From Carposina sasakii (lineage: Eukaryota > Arthropoda > Insecta > Lepidoptera > Carposinidae), in the NCBI GenBank assembly GCA_014607495.2, contig CP053170.1, forward strand, positions 5,704,001-5,768,000: 64,000 bases of DNA. The letters are read 5' to 3'. The translations under genes and the position numbers were made by a program. How positions within the stretch are numbered: the first letter of the stretch is position 1; the number at the start of each line of letters is the position of its first letter. This document shows, in pieces, positions 12,701-26,069 of this stretch. The notes under the pieces are model-generated. The model was not told the origin of the DNA, did no database searches, and saw nothing but the letters and a program-made list of their open reading frames with translations.

Positions 12701-15700
12701 GTACTTCGCATGTAAAAATAGACTTAAGAATTAGAATAGACACTCGTTCTCAAGCCAGGACTGAGTGAATTAGGGCTGATAGAAGCGGTTTGCAATCCCT
12801 TTTTACACACCAAGTAGAAACACTTGCCTTGTCTAGTTAATTACTTAGCTCTGTGGATTTGACGTTTAAAAGTGAGACATCTCGCTCTCACCAAATTCAT
12901 CACACGCCGTGCTATAGTATTTAAATTCAAGTAACTATGGCCCGAACAGGACATCAATATAACGACTTAAAAGGTTCTAAAGACGTTAAGAGTTTGTTTA
13001 CTACAACTTTATATTATATCATATTCGTTAATCATGATGTTAAGTCATTTATATTGTAATCTAAGGCCTATTTACTCCTGCCGTTAGGTCGCGATTAAAA
13101 TTATCGAACTCAATCTGTGACTTCTGTGATAGGCGTGCGTAGCCAAAGATAATGTTTTATTGCCCCTAGAATTTACGGGCAAGGGAATTGTAGATACATA
13201 CTGTAAAATGGTAAGAAACGGTTTATGTAATCGACAAGGCACATTACCTATAGTCGCAAATACCAAAAAAATTACATTTACAACGGTAATATGTATCGCA
13301 GAAAGTATATAATTTACTACATTTTTTAGATTTGGTTAGAGCACTGACACGCGGAAAGCAGGGGTCGTGGGTTCGATTCCCACCCGGGTGAGGAATTTTT
13401 TCTATTTCTTTATTAATAATTTTACTACATTTTGTTAAAGACTATTCTGTTTGTAAAGGTTCCTCCATACAACAGTTATAAAATGTTAGATATGTAGTAT
13501 TTTGTTGAAACGGTTGCGAAAACAGAGAAAATTATCCAATAAGGCGCAATTCATTTATTACGTTAGACGATTTGGAGGGGGCAACCATGTCTTATTTTTG
13601 GGTCGGCTAGGGGGTCGGTTTATTCTTATTTTTTCTTATAATAGGGTCAGTTCACACCGAGACGCGACGCGACAAATATACTTTATTTACAACACGAAAA
13701 GATACACATTTCATTTTAAGAATTCAGAATACGTTGCACCACGCAGCACTGCGCTTCGAGATGACTCGCGACGTATCGCGCCGCAACGCCGGTCGCGCGG
13801 CGTGCAAGGTGCTGCGTCTCGTGATGCCGCGCGACGCCGAGGGGCGCAGCCTGAGGCCGCTGTAGCGACTTGTCTACTATTTCCGTCCAAACTTAGATGG
13901 CAGACTACGGGTGGCGCGGGTGGCGACTAGACATGTTCCGCTGTGCAGCGAGGCGTCGTGCTGCTACGATTTCACGATGCGCCTTGCGACATAGTGATGC
14001 GTCTCGCCGCCGCTATATGACGGCGCACGCTATGCTAGGAAATCTTAGCTTTAGCAATTATTAAAATCTAAGATACTTGCCGCTCGGTTCATTTTCAAAT
14101 TTCACCTTAGGATGTTTACCCCAAGGCAAGGTCATTTGGCGAGATCACTTATCTAGGACAAATTGCCCCTTGATGATATCCTCTACTTATCCCTGCTATT
14201 GAGGTCTATCTGCGGACTTCTGCGTTATCCAATCTCCTTGACCACGATATAGATGAAAGCTAGAAGAATGGGCACAACGTCACAGATATTATGCCTATAA
14301 TTAATATCTTTGCTGCAAAAACAAACATTTATCTTCATTATTATTATATGAAGCTTCTGCCAATATTGAAATCGATAGCGTAATTGTTATCTCCTAGGTA
14401 TTGCAGTTTTATATACATATTTATTAAGTATCTTACTTTATTTTCGCATAAGTTATGTAAGTAAGTGTACAATTAATTAATAATTCGCAAATTAGGTCCG
14501 AAGGTATCTAAGAATAAACGTTTAAGCGGCTTAAGAATACTACAATTCAATTTATTTCACACAAAAAAAGGTATAGGTAAAGGATGTTACATAGTACAGA
14601 TGATAGGTCCCGTTATAATTTCAAATTATAGAAGTCACAATACTATTTCTTAAACATGCATAATTATTAGGGCATTGAATTATAGTAGATGCACACCTTT
14701 TGTGACTCGACTTGCGATAGATTACTATAGTATAACTTAGTGTTCATCTTTTTTAATACTACTAGCAATTTCCCACGAATCTGTCTTTAACCGTTAGCGT
14801 TTATTACAAAAATAACCCTTAAACTTTTAAATCCAGGAAAATCGTAGAATGGGAAGTTACATAAAGGTTTCGGTTATCTTTGTTTTTATGTTTGTTTGTC
14901 ACCGCCTATGCTGTGGATACCGCTCCATTATATTCACAAACTATTCATTCGTTCACCTAATTCATCATCTACATTCACAATCATTTTGTGTTTTATTACG
15001 TATATATATACTTTTTTGGAATCTCATTAAAATATTTAGTTACAATCTTTTGTGTGATTGTTAATTAGTATACTTTTGTGTGCAATCTATTAAAATACAT
15101 TTTATTTCTTAAAAGCCAATAAACTAAAATTGCAAAAAATATACCTAAATAACTTAGTATTTATAAGAACTTACTCTAAACAGGGGAATTACCGTCCACA
15201 ACAACTAACGGCAAAGAGGACGACGCTGGTGGCGACCATGAGAAAGACAAGGACAAATCGGATGGCGATGCTAAAAAGGTACTATAAGGTCGATTCTGGC
15301 CGTCACACTTTAACGTAAACTTAGAATTAGACAGGTCTGTCCCTCTCCAATCTTATTAACATAAATAGCTGCGACAGAAAGGGACAACTTTGATTTTAGG
15401 TTAAAGTGTGACGTTGAGAAATGACCACAATAAATATCCTAGTTGCCTCAAATAGTAGCCTAACCCACAGGCTGAATACTCGTACATATCTTTTGAATAA
15501 AATATAAAAAGTCTGTTTTCGTGTCAAACGCATATTCCCCTATAAATTTTTATAATATCTTGACTAAGATAAATTTATAAAAACACTTCTCCATTAATAT
15601 AATCCGTTAGGATATGGTTGATTGTTTCATCTTTAAACATTGTGCTGAGGGATTCAGCTTTGTTTGCCGAGATTTGGCTAGTGTATAGCTATCGGGATGA

Positions 15701-18700
15701 AGAATAACGTTGCCAATATGTAATTTAGAAAAGAGATGATAAAATTCGTCATCCGAGTAATTGACCCGGTGGCTTAGTGGTTATAGCGGCTGGCACGGTT
15801 TGCGGTGGTCGTGGGTTCGATTCCCACTCAGGTGAAGAATTTTTTCCATTTTCTTTATTAATAATTTTATAATAAAGGTTTGTTTGGAATGGTTTTAGGT
15901 TTTATCGGTTGAAATGATTAATGTATTTATTTTATTGGCATTGCTGTATTTATTTTATTTAGGAGGAAAATGGGGAGACTCACGACGATGAGGATGAAAA
16001 GGATGACGTAAAAGAGAATAACAAGGCTGCCAAGAAGGCGCCACCTAAGAAGAAGGCTAAGAAAGAGGTTTGTTGACTTATATCTGTAACTAAGGGTATT
16101 CTTTTCGGTGTTGCAGTTATAACACAGGCGCTTGCCAGTCACGTCGATTTTCATAAGAAAGTATTTTGGTGTCAATAGTTTTAGTAATATTAATAAGATA
16201 AGGCTAGGTGACGATTTATATTACAATACAGTAATACCCCACTTTACGCGACCCCGTTATGCGCGGTTTCACTATAACGCGAATTTTAAAATTCACGTTT
16301 AAATGCTTCGCATAATGCGAAAGAATGTGTATAAATATAATTTAGTCATTAACTCCCCTTTGGTCGTGGAAATCCTCGCGTCCTCTAAACATTCTAATTG
16401 AAGAACTTGGGAATTCCCCGTACTACGACTTTGTTCTATGGCAAAGATTAAATTTTGAATATGTTTAATCATAAACCTTGATATACGCGAATTTCAGTTA
16501 ACGCGATTTTTTCCTTAACTTATCCCTCGCGTAAAGCGGGGTATTACTGTACTTGGTGGTGACTATTGCTCATTGACTTCTGGAAAGAAGCACATTTAGA
16601 TGTATTTAACTTAATCACCTACACAGAAATAGATTTTTTGTAATATAGGACAGTTAGTGTTTCGTGCGACAGAGAGAACTGACTTAACTATAAGAATAAA
16701 AATAATAAATATTCACACACTTCACAACACATCAACTTAGTCCCACATTAAAATCCGTAAGGTCTTGTGTCGTGGGTACTAAGCAATGCTATATAATTAC
16801 ATAGATAAGTATAAAAATATCCATTACTCGGAAACAAACATCAATATTCATCATATCAATGTTTGCACCTACTGGGATTCGAACCCCGGACCTATGGCGT
16901 CGCAGGCAGGGCCACTACCAATCGGCCGTCAAGAAATTAGCTCAATGTGTCAATTTTTTAATCTATCTATCAAGTAATGTATGATGATAACCGTTATGTA
17001 TGACTAATTTTGATCTGATAAATCCAACAGGAAACTGAGGAAGAAGACGAAGAGGACGAAGAAGAGGAAGAGGAGGAGGAGGAAGAGGAGGGGGATGAAG
17101 AAGCCGATGAGAAGGGCGATAAGAAGAAAGAGAAGTAAGTGCATGTATTTCTAGTTCTGCACATATTTAGTGCAAATAAATATATTGATTGGTAAGTTTC
17201 TATGACACAGGCACTGATAACCAGTTGTGGTGGTGTAAGATTAACGTAGACGTGATTGTACAACTGTAGTCCACATTCACATACTATTGTACACATATCT
17301 CTTGCATTGTAATGCTAAGTTTTGGCCAAGTGGCAAATACAGTCGAAATTTGATATCTCTTTTGGCCTAAGACTAGTACCCAAGCCAGAAAACTAAAAAA
17401 ATCCTATGTGTTTCTTAACTAAATATCCTAAAACTCACAGAGCAAAGAAACCCGTAAAGAAATCTAAAGAAGGAGAGGAAGAGGGAGAAGATGAAGAAGA
17501 TGAGGAAGGGGAGGAGGGAGAAGAGGAGGAGGAGGAAGAAGAGGAGGAGGCGCCTAAACCTAAGCCTAAGAAAGAGGTGCGTTTATATCTTGTTCTTTAC
17601 TGTCCACGACTTCGTCCTCCGCGTAAAGGGGAATTACGTTTCAGCATTGAATCCGTGCGAAGCCGGGGTGGATATAAACTTTGCTCGAACCACTCTGAAA
17701 AAGATCGCATCAAAATCCGTTGCGTGGTTTTCATGATCTAAGCATATAAGAACAGACAGTGGGAAGCGAATGTGCATCAGCTGATGCATCCCCTTCCCTG
17801 CATGTCGTAAGCATCGACTAAGGAACTCAGACGCGTTGTCTCAAGAGTTGATCTAGCAACTTGTCATAATCTTGTCATGATCCTGTCATGATCTTGCAAT
17901 TTTCGCTATCCCATTTTTATGCATGTCGACAAAGAAGTTAAAAAAGAAAATGTATAACATAGATTGAGAAATTACCAACAAAATTAAGTGTCCCAAAAAT
18001 GAGATGAAATAAGCATTCTTTTGTATGCATTTCTTGTAATTATGTAAATTTCTCTGTATTTATTGAAGTGTTTTGTGTACAATAAATGATTTGAATGAGG
18101 GATTTTCTGACAGATATTAAAAGTAAAAACATTGTACAAATGGCCTGGATTAGATAGATGGCGTGAGCGAATCTCCTACTCGAAATTCTGTATGAAGAGT
18201 TGAAGGGCGGGGAGCTAGGTAGGAGATGTAGGTAACGCCATCTATTTTTGACAGTTATTTTAACTTGTCAGAAAATCCCTCATTGACTTAATAAATTTGT
18301 GGTCGCAGCCCACAGAGCCGCCAGTGCCCCTGCCCGCCGGTAAAGGCATCCCGCTGGGCCACATCAACAACGTGGAGATATCACTGTCCAGGTTCAAGAC
18401 ACAGGATCAGAAGCTGCTGCATCAGTATCTGTATGGGGTGAGTGTTGTTCATAGATATGATTATGTTTGACCAATGGCCACCCACAACTTCTCTGTGTAA
18501 CCTTTAGAATATCCTTCCTTCCTTTAGAACTCCTCCTTTAGAGATCATGTGGTAATTTTGAGTAAACCCTTCTTATAGGATGCCTAATAATGCGTGTCAT
18601 GCAAAGAATACACACGCCTAGTTTCAGGTGTCTAAATTAGCAGTTTAGGTATAACTAGTGGACGCCCGCGACTTCGTCCGCGTGGACTGCATATAAACAA

Positions 18701-21700
18701 AATATCGAAATTATCCGGGATAAAAACATTTTCCCTATATGCCTATATGTTAAGTAGGACCTGTCACAATATATTACTGAAAACTGCATCGAAATCGGTC
18801 CAGCCGTTTCTGAGATTAGCATTCACAAACATCGATCCGTTACAATTTTATTATATGTATAGATAACATTATGATTGTGCTTACAGTGAATTGGTATATC
18901 CTACTGTAATGCCGTCAAGTACGTGTATAAATAAATAAATGTAGCTTGTCTATTTAAAAAAGATGATTTTGCTTGTCTTTGAAATAAATTAGTAAGTAAG
19001 GAAATAATTAGTACTTATCGAAGTCAAAGGGCTCAAACATACACATATATGTAGTAATAGCTTGGTCACCAAATTTTGAATAAGTTTTGACTTCAATGCT
19101 AGTATTAACTTGCCACATAATTTCAGCAACTATGCCTTGACCGCAACGTAAAGCGTAACATCAAAAAGTTCAAGGGGTATGAATGGGCCATTGGTTCGTC
19201 AGACTACAAGGCCAAGCTCGAAGAGACCACCAAGATGGAGCCCAAACAGCTGAGGACCATGTGCGAAATGCTTGACTTGGATAAGAAAGGTAATTCAACA
19301 CTAACAGCTACCTAGTACTACATCCGTTTATAGTTTAGGAGTGTTATTAAAAATTACGCATACTAAATACGCCTTAAACATTGTTTATAACATTTGCCAC
19401 AGCTAAATGACTAGTTTTTGAGGTAAATATTTTGAGGTTTATCTGACATTATGAGGCTGTAAAGTTAGTCATGTCATCTTGTCTGCCTTCTTCCCCCTCG
19501 TACTTGATTGTCTGCGACGTTTGTAGTGCTAACTTCACAACAACGAAGATCAACTACTGTTAGTCAAGCACAAACCCCCTGAAAGGACATACGTAACGTA
19601 ACTCGTCATATTGTTGAAATCTCACAAATTTTACCGTCATAAGATTCGTTCGTGTTCTACTTACTTATACTACGCTACACGCGTTTAGGATCTACGAGCG
19701 AGTTAGCGACGCGAGTGGTCGGATTTCTGCAGCAGCCGGGGAACAACTCGCCGTACGCACGCGGGTCCGCGCGCCCGCCCGCCCGCGCCGACACCACGCC
19801 CGGGGCCAGACCGCGCCGCAACGCCGCCGTCAAGACCAGCCACAGAGGTACGTGTGGGACGCCGACACCACGCCCGGGGCCAGACCGCGCCGCCACGCCG
19901 CCGTCAAGACCAGCCACAGAGGTACGTGCGGGGCCAGCCCGCCCGCCCGCGCCGACACCACGCCCGGGGCCAGACCGCGCCGCCACGCCGCCGTCAAGAC
20001 CAGCCACAGAGGTACGTGCGGGGCCAGCCCGCTCGCCCGCGCCGACACCACGCCCGGGGCCAGACCGCGCCGCCACGCCGCCGTCAAGACCAGCCACAGA
20101 GGTACGTGCGGGGCCAGCCCGCCCGCCCGCGCTGACATCACGCCCGGGGCCAGATCGCGCCGCAACGCCGCCGTCAAGACCAGCCACAGAGCTCGTGCCA
20201 TAAAGGTACTCAACTGCTGAACATAAGCCTCTAGTAATGACCTGCACTGCGTCCGGTTGTAAGTGGCCTGCATATATCAGATACCTGTAGTTCTATATTG
20301 TGATATCAATAAATTCGGATTTTTACAGCTGCAGTTTTAATATATTTTATAAAAATTACTTTCTTTATCCAGGCTATTCAGATGAAGAATATGAATCGGA
20401 TCCTAGCACTAAAGTGAAGGGACCCAAACCAGCTAGAGATGGTTCAGAAGATTCTGATGTAAGTCCATATATTATATATATTATTTATTATATATTATTG
20501 AAATGATGTTGCGTTAAACGTTAACTGTACTCTGTATTTTGTACGTGTAAATAGATGAATAAATAAATAAATAGGTACATTAACTTATTTATATGATTCA
20601 AGAACAGGGAAAGTTGTATCTACGGACATATACAGCTGTGCTCCCAAAATTGTGTGTACGGATATATACAGCTGTGCTCCCAAAATTGTGTGTACGGATA
20701 TATACAGCTGTGCTCCCAAAATTGTGTGTACGGACATATACAGCTGTGCTCCCAAAATTGTGTGTACGGACATATACAGCTGTGCTCCCTAAATTGTGTG
20801 TACGGACATATACAGCTGTGCTCCCAAAATTGTGTGTACGGACATATACAGCTGTGCTCCCAAAATTGGGTAAAAGCAGTTCCCACAGCCACATTTAGTA
20901 TAGCGGGGATAGATAGATGTAAATGTAATTTTTAATTTTTTTAAATTAAAGTTTGCTGACCTGGATACTAGATGTAAATGATCACTGATAAGTTGCTAGC
21001 TTATCATCAGAGAAGTGCCAGATTTCCTTACTTGACTCTTAGACATGCACGAAAAGAGATGCAGCTGATGTATTCCATCTATACGAGTATATAGCCCTGC
21101 AGCAAAGGACTGTGATTTAAAAAATAAAATGTTAAAAAAAATTTAAAGCTTGGTAATGATCATGGAGAAGGTATAAAAGAGGAGGTGGGACTATGAACTG
21201 AGTCGCGTGGCAATCGTGAGGCTATGACGTCATGAGAGGGGCGGAGCTTCAGGGTCAGTGTGTGTAACGCAGTAGCTGTAACCACACGCTTATGCAAGTA
21301 GTTTGGCTAGTCAGTACAAGGTGGTTTCTATGTAAATGGGTAGGGCTACAGTGTTGGGATGCTCCCCTCGTCCCATACTTCACCCCCGCTCAGCGGCACA
21401 CTATTTTTGTATGGAAATATACTTAGCCGCTGCTCCTCTTTTATTTCTTCTCCATGGTAATGATATAATTTTGTACTCAGGGTTCATTCAACCCGAGCGG
21501 CTCTGAGGAGGCGGACTCGGACTTCGACCCCGAGGCGGGCGAGGGAGCGGGACCGGCGCGCAAGCGACGCTCGTCCACCAAGCGCCGGGGCAAGCCCGCC
21601 AAGGGCAAGCGCAAGGGCCGGGGCAAGAAGGGCAAGGTGCGTGTTACATACCTCAAACTAATGCCAAGCGACGCTCGTCCGCCAAACGCCGGGGCAAGGC

Positions 21701-24666
21701 TGCCAAGGGCAAGCGCAAGGGCCGGGGCAAGAAGGGCAAGGTGCGTGTTACATACCTCAAACTAATGCCAAGCGACGCTCGTCCGCCAAACGCCGGGGCA
21801 AGGCTGCCAAGGGCAAGCGCAAGGGCCGGGGCAAGAAGGACAAGGTGCGTGTTACATACCTCAAACTAATGCCAAGCGACGCTCGTCCGCCAAGCGCCGG
21901 GGCAAGCTCGCCAAGGGCAAGCGAAAGGGCCGGGGCAAGAAGGGCAAATTGCGTGTTACGTACCTCAAACTAATGCCAAGCGACGCTCGTCCGCCAAGCG
22001 CCGGGGCAAGGCCGCCAAGGGCAAGCGCAAGGGCCGGGGCAAGAAGGGCAAGGTGCGTATTACATACCTCAAACTAATGCCAAGCGACGCTCGTCCGCCA
22101 AGCGCCGGGGCTAGGCCGCCAAGGGCAAGCGCAAGGGCCGGGGCAACAAAGGCAAGGTGCGTGTTACATACCTCAAACTAATGCCAAGCGACGCTCGTCC
22201 GCCAAGCGCTAGGGCAAGGCCGCCAAGGGCAAACGCAAGGGCCGGGGCAAGAAGGGCAAGGTGCGTATTACAGGCCATGGCCCTGTGAACCAAGTGTTGT
22301 ACAGATCCGACATACTTTTTACCGGAAAAACAATCAGAAGACACTTTTGGATAAAATTTTATACTATACCTATGCATTCCTCGGCAAACGCAGCGTGGGA
22401 AGGCCACACGCAAAACGGACGGATGACCTAGCCAAGGTCACGGGCGTCGGTCGGATGCAGGCTTCCGACCGGTCGGAATGGAGGTTGTTGGGGGAGGCCT
22501 ATGTTCAGCAGTGAACTTCTCATGGATGAAAATGATGATGTCCTTTTATTTTTCTATATTTAAGTGATTGTCATTTGATATATAAATTAATAGAAAGTTT
22601 ATTTAATTTAACTTTTGGCTAAAAGCATATTTTAAGCACATAACAATATTTTTTCCAAATCCAGACGCCAGTCAAGGGTCGCGGCAGACGAGCCAAGTCA
22701 GACAGCGAAGAGGAGAGCGAGAAGTCCGAGAGCGAGAGCGAAGAGGGCGGCTCCGGTAGTGAGGAGGAAGAGTCTGATGTATGTCTACAAGATCATATAC
22801 AGATCTTTGCATTTGTGTTAAGTGTACATGACACCACAGGCGCAAACCACAAAAAGTTTTCGCAGGAAAATTCTTTATTGCACACACACACACACACAAA
22901 AAATATAAATTACAGGATAAAAGAAGAGATGCACATGCAAGGGCAAGCTTATCTCTACCAGAGATCTCTTCCAGAAAGCGAAGCAAATAAAGAGAATCAT
23001 GGTTGCAAACGGGTCTATTCCCGATATGGGGTAGCCACAAACATAATTTATTTATTTTTTCTAAAAAAATGACAGAAAATTTTGGAACTTCTCCATATGA
23101 TAATGTCCATGGAATTCTAAATTGTCTCTTACGATACCCACGGGCAGACATGGGAAGGTGCTATTCTATTCTGCCAACACCACAGGCATTATAATGTCCA
23201 TTCGTCTTCAACCTATTGCAATCCATTGCTGGACGTAGGCTTCCCCAGGACACACCACAAAGCTACTGCCATGGGAGGTTTTTGCCCATAATCACCACAC
23301 TGGGCAGGCGGGTTGGTGACCGCAGTCTGATTTTTGGACTTCATGTCGCTATGTTAGAACGGGAGGCGCTGCTGCCCGGCTCCCAGAAGCCCTTGATCGT
23401 CTCTTACGATACCCACGGGGCAGACATAGGACACCACAGGCATTGTAATGACCATTAGTCCGTAATAAATAATGTGTAATCTCCACAGGAGCCTAAAGGC
23501 AAGCGCGGGCGGCCGGCAGTGGCAGCAAAGGGCCGCAAGCCTGCTGTCGTCTCCAAGAACGCCAAAGCCACGCCCGTCAAAAGGAAACCGCCTTCACCAC
23601 CCGGTCAGTTATTGTCCGATTTATAGTTCTTATGTCTGATTTCGGAACTAACATTTTTTTTTGTATGAAGTGAAACAGAAAATGTCATCATACACATAGT
23701 AATAGTATTAAAAATCATAATTCGAGAGACTAATTTGACTAGTAAGTGACAGATAAAGGGTTACCAGAATTAGAAGAAATTATAGTGACGTTTCAGTCGA
23801 TATCGATAAGTCGATATCGATAAGTCGATAACGATAATTGTTCAAATTGACGAAATTTCATTCATATAGTTCATTTAAACTACGATGAAGAATATGCTGG
23901 AACCCAAATACTGTTGTAGGAATTGTAAAAACGTTCCGTAAAAGTGATGCTAATAAATAATATTACTAACGCTAAAAATAAAAACAACTATTTTTCTTGA
24001 ATTGTATTGTAATATTACCGGTTTTTTTTCACGCCGCCGCCGCCGGCAGGTACAAATGTACCTACAAAACTAATATAACATTTAGACATGGTATCTTTGA
24101 AAAAAATGTTTGTTAACCGATTTCAGATGAATTTATGTAAAAAAAATATAATAATGATGTAACTTTGGACCTCAATATCTTGGAAACCTATGGTTTCCCA
24201 GGGGTTCTTCCATTTAAAAAAAAATTAATGTGGTGTTACAAAGAATCATCATCATCATATTAAAAGAACAAAGTTGTCTTTTTACACCCACTATAAATGT
24301 ATACATGTATTTCTTTGGCATGCTCTCGAGCCTAAACAGCTTCTAGCATTTGACCTTGAGAAGATCATTAGATTCTTTCTAGTCATCTGGTAAAAAAAAT
24401 ACGCTGTCATGGTTTCTCTTAAAATAATTGTATTTGTAACAGTGCTATGGTGAATTTTCCATACTAATAATGACAATTATAACAGCGAAAAAGAAGCCGG
24501 CACCGAAAGCGGGACGACCAGCAGCCAAGAAGGGGAAGAAGGCATCCTCCGAGGAGGGAAGTGACGAGGGCAGTGAGGAGGAGAGTGCCGACGACAGCGC
24601 CGAGGACAGCGACGAGCCCAGCGACAAGAAGGCCAAGCGTCCGCCCACGGTAACACGCGCACATAT

Positions 24667-24721
<55 letters not shown>

Positions 24722-26037
24722 CACATATATACATACATACATACACACACACACTCACATACGAGGGGGCGTTTTTAAGTTCGCGGAATCGGGGGTAAGA
24801 CGTGGAAATAAAAATACAAGTTTATTTTTCCTTTTCAATATATTATTATTCTCCTGCAACCCTAATACATTTTTCAGATCTTTCAGTTAGCTTATGTATA
24901 CCCTCGAAAAAAAAATGTTTTTTCTTTGTCTGAAAAATAAACTGAAACTGCTTCCTTCACTTCTTCATCGCTTGAGAACTTCTTCCCCAGAAGTTCTTTT
25001 TTCATTTTTGGAAAGAGATAATAATCACTGGGAGCCAGGTCAGGACTGTAGGGTGGATGAACCAAAATATCGAAGCCCACCTTATGCAGGGAAGCCAACG
25101 CAACACGGCTCTTGTGCACAGGCGCGTTGTCGTGCAGAAGGAGGACACCTTTGGTTAATTTTCCCCTTCTTTTTGTCTTGATTGCTTCCTTTAATCGCTC
25201 TAAGATTGAAGCGTAGTATTCTCCGGTTATGGAGACACCTTTATCTTTATAATCTATCAACAAGATTCTTTCTGAGTCCCAAAAGATTGTCGCCATGATT
25301 TTTCCCGCCGACTGTGACACCTTAAATTTCTTTGGTGGTGGTGTACCTTTTTTGTGCCACTGCATAGAATCTTGTTTGGACTCAGGTTCATAATGATGAA
25401 CCCAAGTTTCATCCCCAGTAACAATTCGAGTCAATACTCCATCCTGGTCTTCATTACAGAGGTCCTAAAACGCGCGAGAACACTCTACGCGCTGTTGTTT
25501 TTGAGGCGGCGTGAGCATTCTCGGCACCCATCTTGCACTGACTTTGGTCATGCCGAGATGATCGTGAAGAATTTTAAATATGGTAGTATCGGATACTCCA
25601 ACCATTTCTGCGAGCTGTTTCTTCTTTAGTCTAGCATCTTCCAGTATTAATTTTTCCACTCTTTAAATTATTTCCGGAGTGGTCACCTCGATCGGCCGTC
25701 CTGGCCGAGGATCATTTTCAAGTGAGGCCCTGCCTTGCTTAAAAAGGGTATGCCACTTATAAACCATGGTTTTACCGGGGCAAGACTCCCCGTAAACGGA
25801 TGACATCTCTTCTAGTATGGTTTGAACCGATTTACCTTGCTTGGTAAGGAACTTTATGACAGCGCGGTGCTCGATTTTCTCCATTTTTCACAATGTTCTT
25901 CCCAACTGAGTTGTTTGATCGACGATAATTCAAATAGTAATGGCTCGATTAAAACAAAACGTTCTATTTATACTAATAATGAGCTACTTAACCAGTTACG
26001 ACTAAGGAAAGTACCCTCATTTATTAATTACACATAT

Positions 26038-26069
<32 letters not shown>

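Noticed and set aside
19675..20273. Several 90-190-codon open frames on both strands
   Set aside because: They are produced by the 90-bp GC-rich array; only 19689-19847 in one plus frame is coding, as part of Dek.
20616..20870. CRISPR-like array
   Set aside because: Units are contiguous without unique spacers, and the genome is animal.
20585..20935. Repetitive open frames on both strands
   Set aside because: The 36-bp minisatellite has a period divisible by three; no protein family and no splice context.
24445..24778. Cys/Val-rich and Thr/His-rich frames
   Set aside because: They run from Dek exon 14 (or its antisense) into the CA microsatellite.
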